From positions 1 through 31,709 of the forward strand of contig DATGIQ010000511.1 of NCBI GenBank assembly GCA_035295665.1: a stretch of DNA of 31,709 nucleotides, written 5' to 3'. Source of the DNA: DATGIQ01 sp035295665. Its GTDB lineage: Bacteria > Planctomycetota > Planctomycetia > Gemmatales > Gemmataceae. This document shows, in pieces, positions 24,877 through 31,709 of the stretch; within the stretch, counting starts at the first letter, position 1; each line of letters opens with the position of its first letter. Below the pieces are notes generated by a model. It saw nothing but the letters and a program-made list of their open reading frames with translations, did not search any database and was not told the DNA's origin. Both the position numbers and the translations under genes were made by a program.

Positions 24877-26238
24877 ATGCCAATCGGATGGAGGGGCTGG
24901 AAGACGTGGTTCGTCGTTGCCGTCGCCAGCGGGGCGGTCGCATATGTGGCGTGGGCGCGACGTAGGGTGCCGGTGCCGGAAATTCCGCGCCCCGGGCCGT
25001 CGGCATTCACGGAACGTGAAGTGCAGATGGATGTATCTGCTACCGCCCGACGGGTCGAAATGGAACCTCGGTCGGCGGCCGCATGGGGGGAGTACGGGAT
25101 GGTCCTTCGTGCATACCGTCAGCACGCCGAGGCCGACCGGTGCTTCCAAGTGGCTGCCGATCTCGATCCTACGGACGGGCGCTGGCCGTACCTGATCGGT
25201 ATCCACCTGGCCGACACTGATCCGACGGCTGCCATCGGCTGGCTGAAACGGGCGGCCCACGGGACCGTCCCGGCCGAGGCTCGGGAGACAGTGCAGGCGC
25301 GGCTGGCCGAAGCCCTGCTTGCGGCCGACCAGCCGGCCGACGCCTTGGCCGTTCTCGGGCCAGATCCGGCCACGTCCTCGCCCCGGATCCGGCTGGCGGC
25401 GGCCCGGGCCGCGGCGGCGACCGGGGCTGACCGAGCCGCGGCTGAGTTTCTCGGCGACTTGGCCGATCACGCGCCCGCCGCGCGGCAGGCATTGTTGCTA
25501 CGGTCCGAGATCTGTCGCCGGCAGGGCCGCACCTCCTATGCCGACTACCTGGCCGGGCGGGCGGCGGACCTTCCGGAAAGCAATTGGTCGGACCCGCTCG
25601 CCGACCCGATCCGCACGCGGGATCACAGCCGGGGCGGGCGCTTGGACGAGGCCGCCCGGCTGCTCCGAGCGAGACAGGTGGTCGAAGCTGAGCGGCTACT
25701 CCGGTCGCTCACGGAAGGCCCGTCTGCGTCCGACCCGCGGGCGTTCGTCGGGCTGGCCGAGGCCCGGGAAGCCCAGGGCGACCCGAAGGGGGCACTGGAG
25801 GCGCTAACCAAGGCGGTGAAGCTCGATCCGAAGAATCTCGCCGGCAACTATCAGATTGGGCTGCTCCACTTTGACGCCGGCGAGAAGCTCTGGGCGTCCG
25901 GGCGGGACGGCGAGGCTCGGGCCGAGTTCCGTGAGGCCGTCACCTGGCTCGATAATGCCCTGGTCATCCATCCGAATTTCGGGAAGGGACTGCTGCTGAA
26001 GGGGGCTGCCCTGCACCGATTCCTCGGTCAGCCGGAGGAGGGGCTGGCGTTGCTCCGCCGGTTCGTGCAACTCCGCCCGGAGGTTGGAGAGGGGCACCTC
26101 TTGCTCGGCCAAGCGCTGACGGACAGTGGCCAGCCGGAGGCGGCCGCGGTATCGCTCCGTCGAGCAGCGGAACTGGCTCCGCCTGGCGACCGCCGGGCGG
26201 CCGACGCGCTGGCCAAACTCGCGAATCTGACAAGGTGA
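24877..26238 (+). CDS. Membrane-anchored TPR protein (second paralog, no CRTAC1 partner)
   Basis: ATG 24877 lies after GAGGGAGGG. The 453-residue product has one N-terminal membrane segment (WFVVAVASGAVAYVAWA) followed by tetratricopeptide repeats. The first resembles that of the other two TPR genes: PRSAAAWGEYGMVL, EADRCFQVAADLDPTDGRWPY, LIGI. A middle junction (SNWSDPLADPIRTRDH) matches the position of VWPDPAMDEILRLRTG in the paralog at 7360. The C-terminal half has regular repeats, including AFVGLAEAREAQGDPKGALE and GHLLLGQALTDSGQPEAAAV. Unlike its paralogs it has no CRTAC1 gene next to it. It is strongly GC-biased (many GCC/CGG codons), closer to the 29522-30910 paralog in composition than to 7360-8769. 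Confidence 0.88.
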   Translation: MPIGWRGWKTWFVVAVASGAVAYVAWARRRVPVPEIPRPGPSAFTEREVQMDVSATARRVEMEPRSAAAWGEYGMVLRAYRQHAEADRCFQVAADLDPTDGRWPYLIGIHLADTDPTAAIGWLKRAAHGTVPAEARETVQARLAEALLAADQPADALAVLGPDPATSSPRIRLAAARAAAATGADRAAAEFLGDLADHAPAARQALLLRSEICRRQGRTSYADYLAGRAADLPESNWSDPLADPIRTRDHSRGGRLDEAARLLRARQVVEAERLLRSLTEGPSASDPRAFVGLAEAREAQGDPKGALEALTKAVKLDPKNLAGNYQIGLLHFDAGEKLWASGRDGEARAEFREAVTWLDNALVIHPNFGKGLLLKGAALHRFLGQPEEGLALLRRFVQLRPEVGEGHLLLGQALTDSGQPEAAAVSLRRAAELAPPGDRRAADALAKLANLTR

Positions 26239-26295
26239 CAAGGTAACAAATTCGTGACTCTGTCACCTTGTCATCTTGCCTAAAGCGCCTTTAGG
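26228..26295 (+). terminator. Two consecutive hairpins at the end of the TPR gene
   Basis: TGACAAGGTGACA (26228-26240, overlapping the stop codon) pairs perfectly with TGTCACCTTGTCA (26261-26273). Directly after it, CCTAAAG (26279-26285) pairs with CTTTAGG (26289-26295) around a 3-nt loop. Neither has a T-tract. They probably end or protect the transcript. Confidence 0.5.
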
Positions 26296-26794
26296 GCTTG
26301 TCTGGGACGCGGTCCATTCAGGTGGGCGAGTTGTAGGGCTTGTTTGGCCGCGGCCACCCTCTCTCTCTTGCGGCCGGTGCCGGCGTGCCCATCTGTGAGC
26401 AGGAAAAGTGGGCATTCAAGCTGTTCTCGGCAAACCTTGGGCATTATCTTCTCCCTTGTGGAGGCATGCGGCGGGTGGACAATTCGCGGCGAGGATGTGG
26501 GCCATCGTGGCCAACGGGGCCAAGGTTGGCCCTGTCACTCTGGCTGGGGCAAGACCTTGTGCAAGCCGTCCCTTCCGAGGCGGCGCGAGGAACAACGCCA
26601 CAGGGCCAAGCTCCGCGCGTGCACTTCACCGCCGGCTCAAAAGTGTTCCCCGGCGTTACCACCTCGGGAGACCGTTGCCGAACCTTGAGTGTCCCCTTCA
26701 CCGTGAGGCGCCGCCGGACCGACGAAGACGGACAAGCCGCTATCTGGGTCGGCATGGATATGGCATGCCCCGGGAAAGATGGTCGTCTGGCGCC
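26296..26794. other. Gene-poor spacer, perhaps decayed WD40-like DNA
   Basis: No convincing gene was found in this 500-bp spacer. TAGGGCTTGT occurs twice (26292-26301 and 26335-26344). Around 26495-26570 one plus-strand frame reads GHRGQRGQGWPCHSGWGKTL, loosely like the WD40 consensus GH..V..LAFSPDGKTL. It has no start, and the frame breaks soon after. It may be a relic of a WD40 gene, but the likeness is weak. Confidence 0.25.
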
Positions 26795-27730
26795 TTACTT
26801 CCTGGTCAGAGACATGATGTGCTGGGCGAGACGATCCATGTCGTGATGCAGCTTGCGGAGGTCTTCCAGGCTCCTCACTGGCCGCTCAAACTCGGACCCG
26901 TCGCTATATGTGATCTCATAGATGTAGTTTTCCGCGGGCGAGTTGAAATCGAAGGTCGGATTCTTCAGGAACTCCGTCGCCTCGGGAATGGACTCGAAGA
27001 CAGCCGGCTTGGACTGGCGCTGCATGACGAACCGCAGCTCTTGGGGCAGTGCTCCGAGAGCCGCACGGACGCGATCGACATAGGTTCCGATACTCGTCTC
27101 GCCCACCAGAGAAATGAGGGTTGTGGCAATCTTCGGCTTGAGCGCGGGCACCATCGCCCGATCGAACGCCTTGACCATCTGCACCTTCTTCTCCTCCGAC
27201 GTCCGGTCCGGGTAGTCGATCTGGACACCATGCTTCTCGAACGCCGTGATAACTTTTGTCTTTGGGACGCAGAAGAAGTCAATCCGCCGGGACTGCACGA
27301 GCGTGCTCGCGGGGCTCGTGAAGTCGCCGCTGGCCACGATACCTAGGAACCGCGCGGTGGGATAGGTGTCCCGCATTGGCGTCAACTTGCCGCTGTCGTC
27401 TCGCGCCTTATCCTTGGAGTGCCGTTTGCCGCGGCGCCAGAAGCATTCGAAGAAGGCCACAGGAATACCTAGGTGTTTATCGTCACCATCCAGCTCCATA
27501 ACGAAATCATAATCGACCTCGTTCTCATCTTCGTCCTTCCAGGTGATTTTCTTGCCCTCGCGGGCTGTACGGGCGATAAAGCGGTGGTCGAGGAAGAGCT
27601 TCAGGTGCCCAGCTACCTCGCTGAGAAGGGGCAAGACGAAGAACTCTTCGAGCCAATCGCCGACCTTCTGACCCAGGCTGTGTCCTGCGGACGCCAGATC
27701 TTCGTCGTCCGAACTCTTCCGCCTTGCCAT
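26795..27730 (-). CDS. Candidate PD-(D/E)XK-like restriction endonuclease paired with a DNA methyltransferase
   Basis: ATG 27730 has GGAAGG 7 bp upstream and lies 3 bp past the methyltransferase stop codon, so the genes are cotranscribed and probably coupled. The 311-residue protein contains DYDFVMELDG (residues 73-82) and then PVAFFECFWRRGKRHSKDKA (90-109). These resemble the nuclease core seen in uncharacterised proteins beside methyltransferases, where an Asp precedes PVAF-(I/V)-E-x-x-W-R-R-x-x-K-H-S-x-N-K. Asp75 and Glu95 are plausible catalytic residues. The canonical lysine two positions after the Glu is replaced by Phe97, so Lys102 or a nearby basic residue would have to serve. The C-terminal two thirds show no known domain. 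A restriction role is inferred mainly from pairing. Confidence 0.65.
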   Translation of the reverse strand: MARRKSSDDEDLASAGHSLGQKVGDWLEEFFVLPLLSEVAGHLKLFLDHRFIARTAREGKKITWKDEDENEVDYDFVMELDGDDKHLGIPVAFFECFWRRGKRHSKDKARDDSGKLTPMRDTYPTARFLGIVASGDFTSPASTLVQSRRIDFFCVPKTKVITAFEKHGVQIDYPDRTSEEKKVQMVKAFDRAMVPALKPKIATTLISLVGETSIGTYVDRVRAALGALPQELRFVMQRQSKPAVFESIPEATEFLKNPTFDFNSPAENYIYEITYSDGSEFERPVRSLEDLRKLHHDMDRLAQHIMSLTRK

Positions 27731-27733
27731 GAG

Positions 27734-29029
27734 TCAGCCTTCCACCCACAGCCGCCCCTCGTGCAGCGGCACGCGGTGCTTGCGGTTCAACCATTTCGTG
27801 TTTCGGTCTCGGAGCTTCTCGAACCGGAAGCTTTTGAAGCCAGCCGCGACGGCGAGCTCGCCCAGCCAGCGATCCACAGGGACGTGGATACCATACGGCG
27901 CGGAGTCCCCAATGACGAAACAGGCGCGCCCGCCTCTCCTCGTCACCCGGCGCAGCGCCCGCCAGACGTGTCCCATGTCGAGAAAATAGTGGGCAAGCAT
28001 GGCATGGTAGTGCTTCTTTCCTCCGTGGTTCTCCTTCTCGGCATCGAGCCGAGCGCAGGCAGCGGTAAGCTCGGCCACGATCGGCGTCAGGACCGGTTCC
28101 TTCAGCACTTCCGGTGTCCGCCCCGCGATTGGGCCGACGTGCTGCGTACAGGAACGGACCAAATGGGTGCGAATGGTCTGCTGTAAGTCGCCCCAACCAT
28201 TGATCTCGCCGAGGAATGTCATCTCCAGCCGCGTCGCGTCGGCGTAGTCGTAGTTGTTGGCGTAGGGCGGTGAGGTGACGACCAGATCGGCCCAGCCGTC
28301 CGGCACGCCCTCACACGTGCGGGCATCGGCGCAGAGCACGCAACCGCGCGGGGCCGCTACGTGCTTCTTCCAGGCCAATATGTCCCGAGCGAGGACTCCG
28401 ACGCGCTCCTCGAACGCCTCAAACGGCTCTACGGACCTTGCCTTCATCTTTCGGGGAAGGATGTACTGCCATTGGGCCGTGCCGACTGGCGAGGCGACGC
28501 GCAGGATCGAGACCAGCGTGAGCCAGCATAGTTCCCCGACATTTCCTTCGTTGCTCACGCTCATGAGCGACTTCTTCAGCGCGTCGAGCCTGGCCAGCGT
28601 CTCGGGCGCGTAGCATTTTTTGATGAGCGCTGCGTACCCATCGTTGCTGCCGCCATTCTTCTCCGCAGCGCGGACGATCCGCGTGCCCATCTGCCGAAGG
28701 GCCTTCGAGTCCTCACGCCAGAGGAGTTTCGCGCGGGCAATTCGGGCGACGAATGGGTGGGCCTCGATACCCATGCCCTCCGCGCCGGCACGTTCCGCCT
28801 CGAGGACAACGGTTCCGGAGCCAGCGAACGGGTCGAGCACGTGCAGCGAGCCTCCACCGGCCATCTCGCGGATCACTTCGCCCGCCCAGCACGCCGAGAA
28901 GCCAGCCGAGTAACGGAACCATCGGTGGACCGGGAGCTGCATATTATCCACGAACGAGCCGCTTCGCTGCTCCCGCGCCACGGCCCGGTCGTCCGCCTCC
29001 ATCTCATCGAAAAGCAGCTTCTGCGGCAT
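27734..29029 (-). CDS. DNA methyltransferase (N4-cytosine/N6-adenine type)
   Basis: ATG 29029 gives 431 residues. The S-adenosylmethionine motif I is DPFAGSGT (66-73) and the catalytic motif IV is TSPPY (252-256), followed by ANNYDYADATRLEM. Motif I comes before IV with about 180 residues between, enough for a target recognition region there. SPPY is typical of N4-cytosine enzymes, but N6-adenine specificity is possible. The C-terminal segment GGRACFVIGDS and NRKHRVPLHEGRLWVEG completes the fold. It is the first gene of a two-gene operon with the nuclease-like gene; together they look like a type II restriction-modification system. The target sequence cannot be inferred. Confidence 0.88.
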   Translation of the reverse strand: MPQKLLFDEMEADDRAVAREQRSGSFVDNMQLPVHRWFRYSAGFSACWAGEVIREMAGGGSLHVLDPFAGSGTVVLEAERAGAEGMGIEAHPFVARIARAKLLWREDSKALRQMGTRIVRAAEKNGGSNDGYAALIKKCYAPETLARLDALKKSLMSVSNEGNVGELCWLTLVSILRVASPVGTAQWQYILPRKMKARSVEPFEAFEERVGVLARDILAWKKHVAAPRGCVLCADARTCEGVPDGWADLVVTSPPYANNYDYADATRLEMTFLGEINGWGDLQQTIRTHLVRSCTQHVGPIAGRTPEVLKEPVLTPIVAELTAACARLDAEKENHGGKKHYHAMLAHYFLDMGHVWRALRRVTRRGGRACFVIGDSAPYGIHVPVDRWLGELAVAAGFKSFRFEKLRDRNTKWLNRKHRVPLHEGRLWVEG

Positions 29030-29063
29030 ATCCGCGCCCTTCTGCGATGTGTGTGTCTACAAC

Positions 29064-29108
29064 TATATAACTGCCATCATCAAGAGCCTATCAAACCCGT
29101 CTTGATGG
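29064..29108 (-). promoter_or_regulatory. Candidate promoter and operator of the restriction-modification operon
   Basis: CATCAAGA (29079-29086) and TCTTGATG (29101-29108) are a perfect 8-bp inverted repeat with a 14-bp spacer. On the minus strand, TTGATA (29095-29090) is followed after 18 bp by TTATAT, a fair -35/-10 pair directed at the methyltransferase gene. The inverted repeat surrounds the -35 element, the place expected for a repressor or for autogenous control. No controller-protein gene was recognised nearby. Confidence 0.45.
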
Positions 29109-29112
29109 TTCC

Positions 29113-29391
29113 ATGTCGGAAGACGCTTCATTTTTCCGTTTCCGCCGGCACAGCCGCGCCAGAAGGCGCAATCAGTCAGGGCCGCGCAGGGTTCAGTCGC
29201 CTCCGGGGTCGAGGAGCCGAGGGAAGGAGAAGCAGGAAGAGAGGATCGACCGTTTCGAGCTGACGCCCACGGAGTGGGTGGCGTGGAACCGCGAGCGCTA
29301 CGGCGACGACCGGCTGAAGTGGCGGCCGCCGGTCAAAATCCTGAGGGTCTGCGGCCGGCTCCTGACCGGGTTCTACACCCCCATCGAGTAG
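29113..29391 (+). CDS. Small hypothetical protein divergent from the methyltransferase gene
   Basis: ATG 29113 opens 92 codons to TAG 29389. The N-terminal 40 residues are Arg/Ser-rich and low in complexity. The C-terminal half (RFELTPTEWVAWNRERYGDD, RLKWRPPVKILRVCGRLL, TGFYTPIE) is protein-like. There is no strong ribosome binding site, so the real start may be internal, or this may be a gene fragment. No family was recognised. Its position, divergent from the restriction-modification operon across the inverted repeat, is where a controller gene might be, but it has no helix-turn-helix. Confidence 0.4.
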   Translation: MSEDASFFRFRRHSRARRRNQSGPRRVQSPPGSRSRGKEKQEERIDRFELTPTEWVAWNRERYGDDRLKWRPPVKILRVCGRLLTGFYTPIE

Positions 29392-29521
29392 GTCATGTAT
29401 CTGTCATTCAAGGTCGTCGCGGTAACTTGGCCTGAGCGTTAGCCCATGGAGCATGTGGAAACACGTGACCAGCTCGTGCCCCTCCGGCGTTCCCGATCTT
29501 GCCGTGGTCAACGATCAAAAA

Positions 29522-30910
29522 TTACTTCTTCAGTGCCTCCAGTGCCTGTTTCGGCCGCGGCTCACTCGGGTGAGCCAGCTTCACGGCCTGTTCAGCCGCC
29601 GCGATCGCATCGGTCTTGCGGCCGGTGGCAGCCAGTACGTCGGCGAGCACCAAGTAGCCTTCCCACTCTTCCGGCCGGCAGCCGACCCCAGCCCTGGCAG
29701 CCTCCAAGGCTTCCGGCAGCCGGCCGAGCCGGAGCAGCGCCTTCGCCCGGAAGACGTACCCCGGGGCGTAGTCCGACTTCAGTCGGACCGACTCCTCGAG
29801 CGCCTCGGCCGCCTGGGCAAGGAGTCTGTCGGCATCAACTTTGCGCCCTTCGGCCTCTGCCCGGTCGGCCAGCCCAAACCGGGCCAAGCCGAGGAGCGAG
29901 TGGGCGGTGACTAGCTTTTGCCCGTCCGGATCGCGCAGGATATCATCAGCGACTGCCACGGCGGCCGGGTAGTCTCCGGCGTTCACCAGCGCCCGCAGCA
30001 GCATCAACTGGGTTTCGACCGACGGATACTGGTCGGCCAAGGCGGTCGCAGTATGGACGGCCGCCTTGTTCTCACGGGCCGCCTCCTGGACGACGTACTG
30101 GTCCATCAGTGCCCGCCGGCCGCGCCGCAGCTCGGCTACTTGCTCGGTGAACGGGTTCGCCCAAAGGTGGTCTGGCGGGAGCAGGCCGGCGGCGTAGTCG
30201 AACCCGTCCGCGTCCTTTGTCCGGCCGGCCCGGCGGCTCAACTCGGCCATGGCGATGGCTGACTTCTTCCGGGCGTAGGGATTACGGGCCAAGCCGAGCA
30301 GGATCTGCGCTGCCTTTTCGGCCTCGTCCCGGTCAACGAGCGCTACCCCCACCCGATACGCCGCCCATGGGTCGGAGGGCTCGGCGGCGTGCACGCGCTG
30401 ATAAATCGAGGCGGCCTCGTCCCCTCGGCCGAGTTCAGTCAGCAGGTCGGCCAGCGAAAGCAGAATGGTCGCCCAATGGGCGGAGGATGGGGCCGGGCAG
30501 TCCGCCGCCCGCCGATACAACCGCACTGCCTCCTCCTTCTCACCACCCCCGCCGCGCCGGTTCAGCTCGGAGGCCAGCAGGAACGGCCAGCGCGCGTCGT
30601 TGGGATCAAGGTCCATCGCCCGGCGGTAACAGTCCACCGCCTCGGTGGAGGCATGATGGGCGTCGAACGCCATAGCCAATTCACCCCAGGCAGCGCTGCT
30701 CCGCGGGGCGGCCAGGACCACGCGCCGCTTTCCCTCGATCACTTGTCGAACCGGTGAGTCGGTCAACTCGGCCGGTACCGGCGGGGGTGGTCCACTTGCC
30801 GCGCGAACGGTCCACACGCAATAGCCGATGCCGGCGGCCCCGAGGACGATGGCAAGGTAACCGATACGCCCCAGGTTTGACATTGCCATGTGCTTCGGGT
30901 TCCCGCTCAT
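29522..30910 (-). CDS. Membrane-anchored TPR protein, partner of the second CRTAC1 gene
   Basis: ATG 30910 gives 462 residues and lies 7 bp past the CRTAC1 stop codon, behind AGGA; longer in-frame starts overlap the CRTAC1 gene. One N-terminal membrane segment (IGYLAIVLGAAGIGYCVW) is followed by a proline-rich linker and tetratricopeptide repeats. These include PRSSAAWGELAMAF, STEAVDCYRRAMDLDPNDARWPF and LLSLADLLTELGRGDEAASIYQ. The C-terminal repeats are AKALLRLGRLPEALEAARAG and YLVLADVLAATGRKTDAIAA. The conserved first repeat and a middle DHLWANPFTEQVAELRRG segment make it a paralog of the proteins at 7360 and 24877. Function is unknown; presumably it is an envelope scaffold acting with the CRTAC1 protein. 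Confidence 0.88.
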   Translation of the reverse strand: MSGNPKHMAMSNLGRIGYLAIVLGAAGIGYCVWTVRAASGPPPPVPAELTDSPVRQVIEGKRRVVLAAPRSSAAWGELAMAFDAHHASTEAVDCYRRAMDLDPNDARWPFLLASELNRRGGGGEKEEAVRLYRRAADCPAPSSAHWATILLSLADLLTELGRGDEAASIYQRVHAAEPSDPWAAYRVGVALVDRDEAEKAAQILLGLARNPYARKKSAIAMAELSRRAGRTKDADGFDYAAGLLPPDHLWANPFTEQVAELRRGRRALMDQYVVQEAARENKAAVHTATALADQYPSVETQLMLLRALVNAGDYPAAVAVADDILRDPDGQKLVTAHSLLGLARFGLADRAEAEGRKVDADRLLAQAAEALEESVRLKSDYAPGYVFRAKALLRLGRLPEALEAARAGVGCRPEEWEGYLVLADVLAATGRKTDAIAAAEQAVKLAHPSEPRPKQALEALKK

Positions 30911-30917
30911 CGTCCTA

Positions 30918-31709
30918 TCACCTTGCCATCCTGCCCGGCGTGAGGCACACCCAGCGGTCGGCCGGGCCGCCTGGAAACGCTTCCTGGCTACCATCCGGCC
31001 ATCTCACTTCGATTCGGTCGTAGGAAGTGGCCTCGCCCAGCCCGAACAGCGGCCGGGGATCACTCGCGCTCAGGTAGCTGCACGCCGACTGTGCCACGTG
31101 CACCCACGTGCGGCTACCGGCCGTCACCCGCACGACTGTGCCGAGCAGGTCACGGTTCCCCCGGGCCGGGTCGGTAACCCGTACCCCGAGCCAATGGCCG
31201 TTGGAGACCACGTTTCGGTAGAGCCGAGCCCGGTCGCCGACGCGGACGACCAGCAGGTCCGGGCGGCCGTCGTTATCGAAGTCCCCCACGGCCAGTCCGC
31301 GGGCCACGTTCGCGTGCCCACAGAACACCGGCTGGGATTCTGAGATATCCTCGAACTGCCCCTTCCCGGTGTTCCGCAGGAGTTGGTTCCGCTCCGCGTA
31401 GGGCCTCCAAAACACCGGCACGTGGAGGGCCTCCGGTAGCACCGCCTCGCGATGGACCCGGCCGTTCACGTAGGCGATGTCCGGCCAGCCGTCCCCGTCG
31501 AAGTCAGCGGCCACGGCCCCAAACCCGGTTCCCCGCCAGGCGGTCCGGACGATCCGGGACTCCTGGGTGCGGTCCCGGAACTGCCCGATGGGCCCCTGCC
31601 GCCAGAGCGTGTGCGTCTCGTTCCCCAGGTGGGTGATGAACACGTCGAGCAGCCCGTCCCCATCGTAGTCGGCGGCCGCGATCCCCATGTTGGCGAACGG
31701 CAGCCCGTT
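30918..31709 (-). CDS. CRTAC1-family protein, C-terminal part (truncated by window edge)
   Basis: The frame is open through the right edge of the window, so only the last 263 residues are present. FG-GAP calcium loops DYDGDGLLDVF, DFDGDGWPDIA and DFDNDGRPDLL are visible. The ASPIC/UnbV domain follows (GHWLGVRVTDPARGNRDLLG, SYLSASDPRPLFGLGEATSY, IEVRWPDGSQEAF). It aligns along its whole length with the C-terminal part of the protein at 5536-7359, including the shared FITHL..ET.TLWRQGP.G.F.DRT and RGTGFG segments. The downstream TPR gene forms the same pair as at 5536-8769. Confidence 0.9.
   Translation of the reverse strand, partial: NGLPFANMGIAAADYDGDGLLDVFITHLGNETHTLWRQGPIGQFRDRTQESRIVRTAWRGTGFGAVAADFDGDGWPDIAYVNGRVHREAVLPEALHVPVFWRPYAERNQLLRNTGKGQFEDISESQPVFCGHANVARGLAVGDFDNDGRPDLLVVRVGDRARLYRNVVSNGHWLGVRVTDPARGNRDLLGTVVRVTAGSRTWVHVAQSACSYLSASDPRPLFGLGEATSYDRIEVRWPDGSQEAFPGGPADRWVCLTPGRMAR

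Noticed and set aside
26408..27346. Plus-strand frame of 312 codons entering the nuclease-like gene
   Set aside because: Its second half is antisense to the conserved minus-strand gene, and its first half has no start signal or family likeness.

Overview
The window is chromosomal DNA of a planctomycete, most likely a member of the Gemmataceae. This is inferred from the gene families present: a DUF1559 pseudopilin-like protein, FG-GAP/ASPIC-UnbV (CRTAC1) proteins paired with membrane-anchored TPR proteins, a Tat-exported sugar isomerase-like protein, exported PQQ-type beta-propeller and F5/8 type C proteins, and the LESR-type N-terminal motif of a giant surface protein. The DNA is GC-rich and genes are mostly single or in pairs. 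Several stretches of decayed mobile DNA lie between them.

Layout. 1-821: a leader with a recognisable class I cyclic-di-GMP (GEMM-I) riboswitch aptamer (about 452-535), followed by a possible expression platform and then a 1201-residue exported matrixin-type metalloprotease with a PPC-like region and eight Ig-like repeats (822-4427). 4428-5440: a gene graveyard with a winged-helix-like fragment, a KaiC ATPase fragment and an IS4-type transposase remnant. 5536-8769: a CRTAC1 lipoprotein followed directly by a TPR protein. 8890-10702: a DUF1559 protein and an exported F5/8 type C protein. 10734-11041: a hairpin and an internally deleted IS630 transposase remnant. 11215-15108: a Tat-exported TIM-barrel isomerase-like protein, an exported M49 dipeptidyl-peptidase III-like enzyme and a membrane-anchored hypothetical protein. 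15305-16429 (minus): an AlkZ-like winged-helix DNA glycosylase family protein. 16685-17770: a PfkB sugar kinase. 17934-18941 (minus): a 2-oxoglutarate/Fe(II) oxygenase. 19286-21499: katG, with a well-formed OxyR-like box upstream, then an exported cupin and an exported PQQ-like propeller protein. 23889-24761: a YpfJ-type zinc metallopeptidase. 24877-26238: a second TPR protein of the same kind as the first, without a CRTAC1 partner. 26795-29029 (minus): a DNA methyltransferase and a candidate restriction endonuclease. 29522-31709 (minus): a second CRTAC1-TPR pair, whose CRTAC1 gene runs off the window.

Main themes. (1) The riboswitch puts a large extracellular protease/adhesin-like protein under probable c-di-GMP control. 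(2) Three diverged paralogous TPR proteins, two of them coupled to a CRTAC1 beta-propeller gene, suggest a repeated two-gene cell-envelope module of unknown function. This is the best candidate here for an undescribed system. (3) katG appears to be peroxide-regulated through an OxyR-type site. (4) A compact methyltransferase plus nuclease-like pair has an inverted repeat in its promoter region. All functional statements come from motif reading of the translated sequence; no database search was possible.
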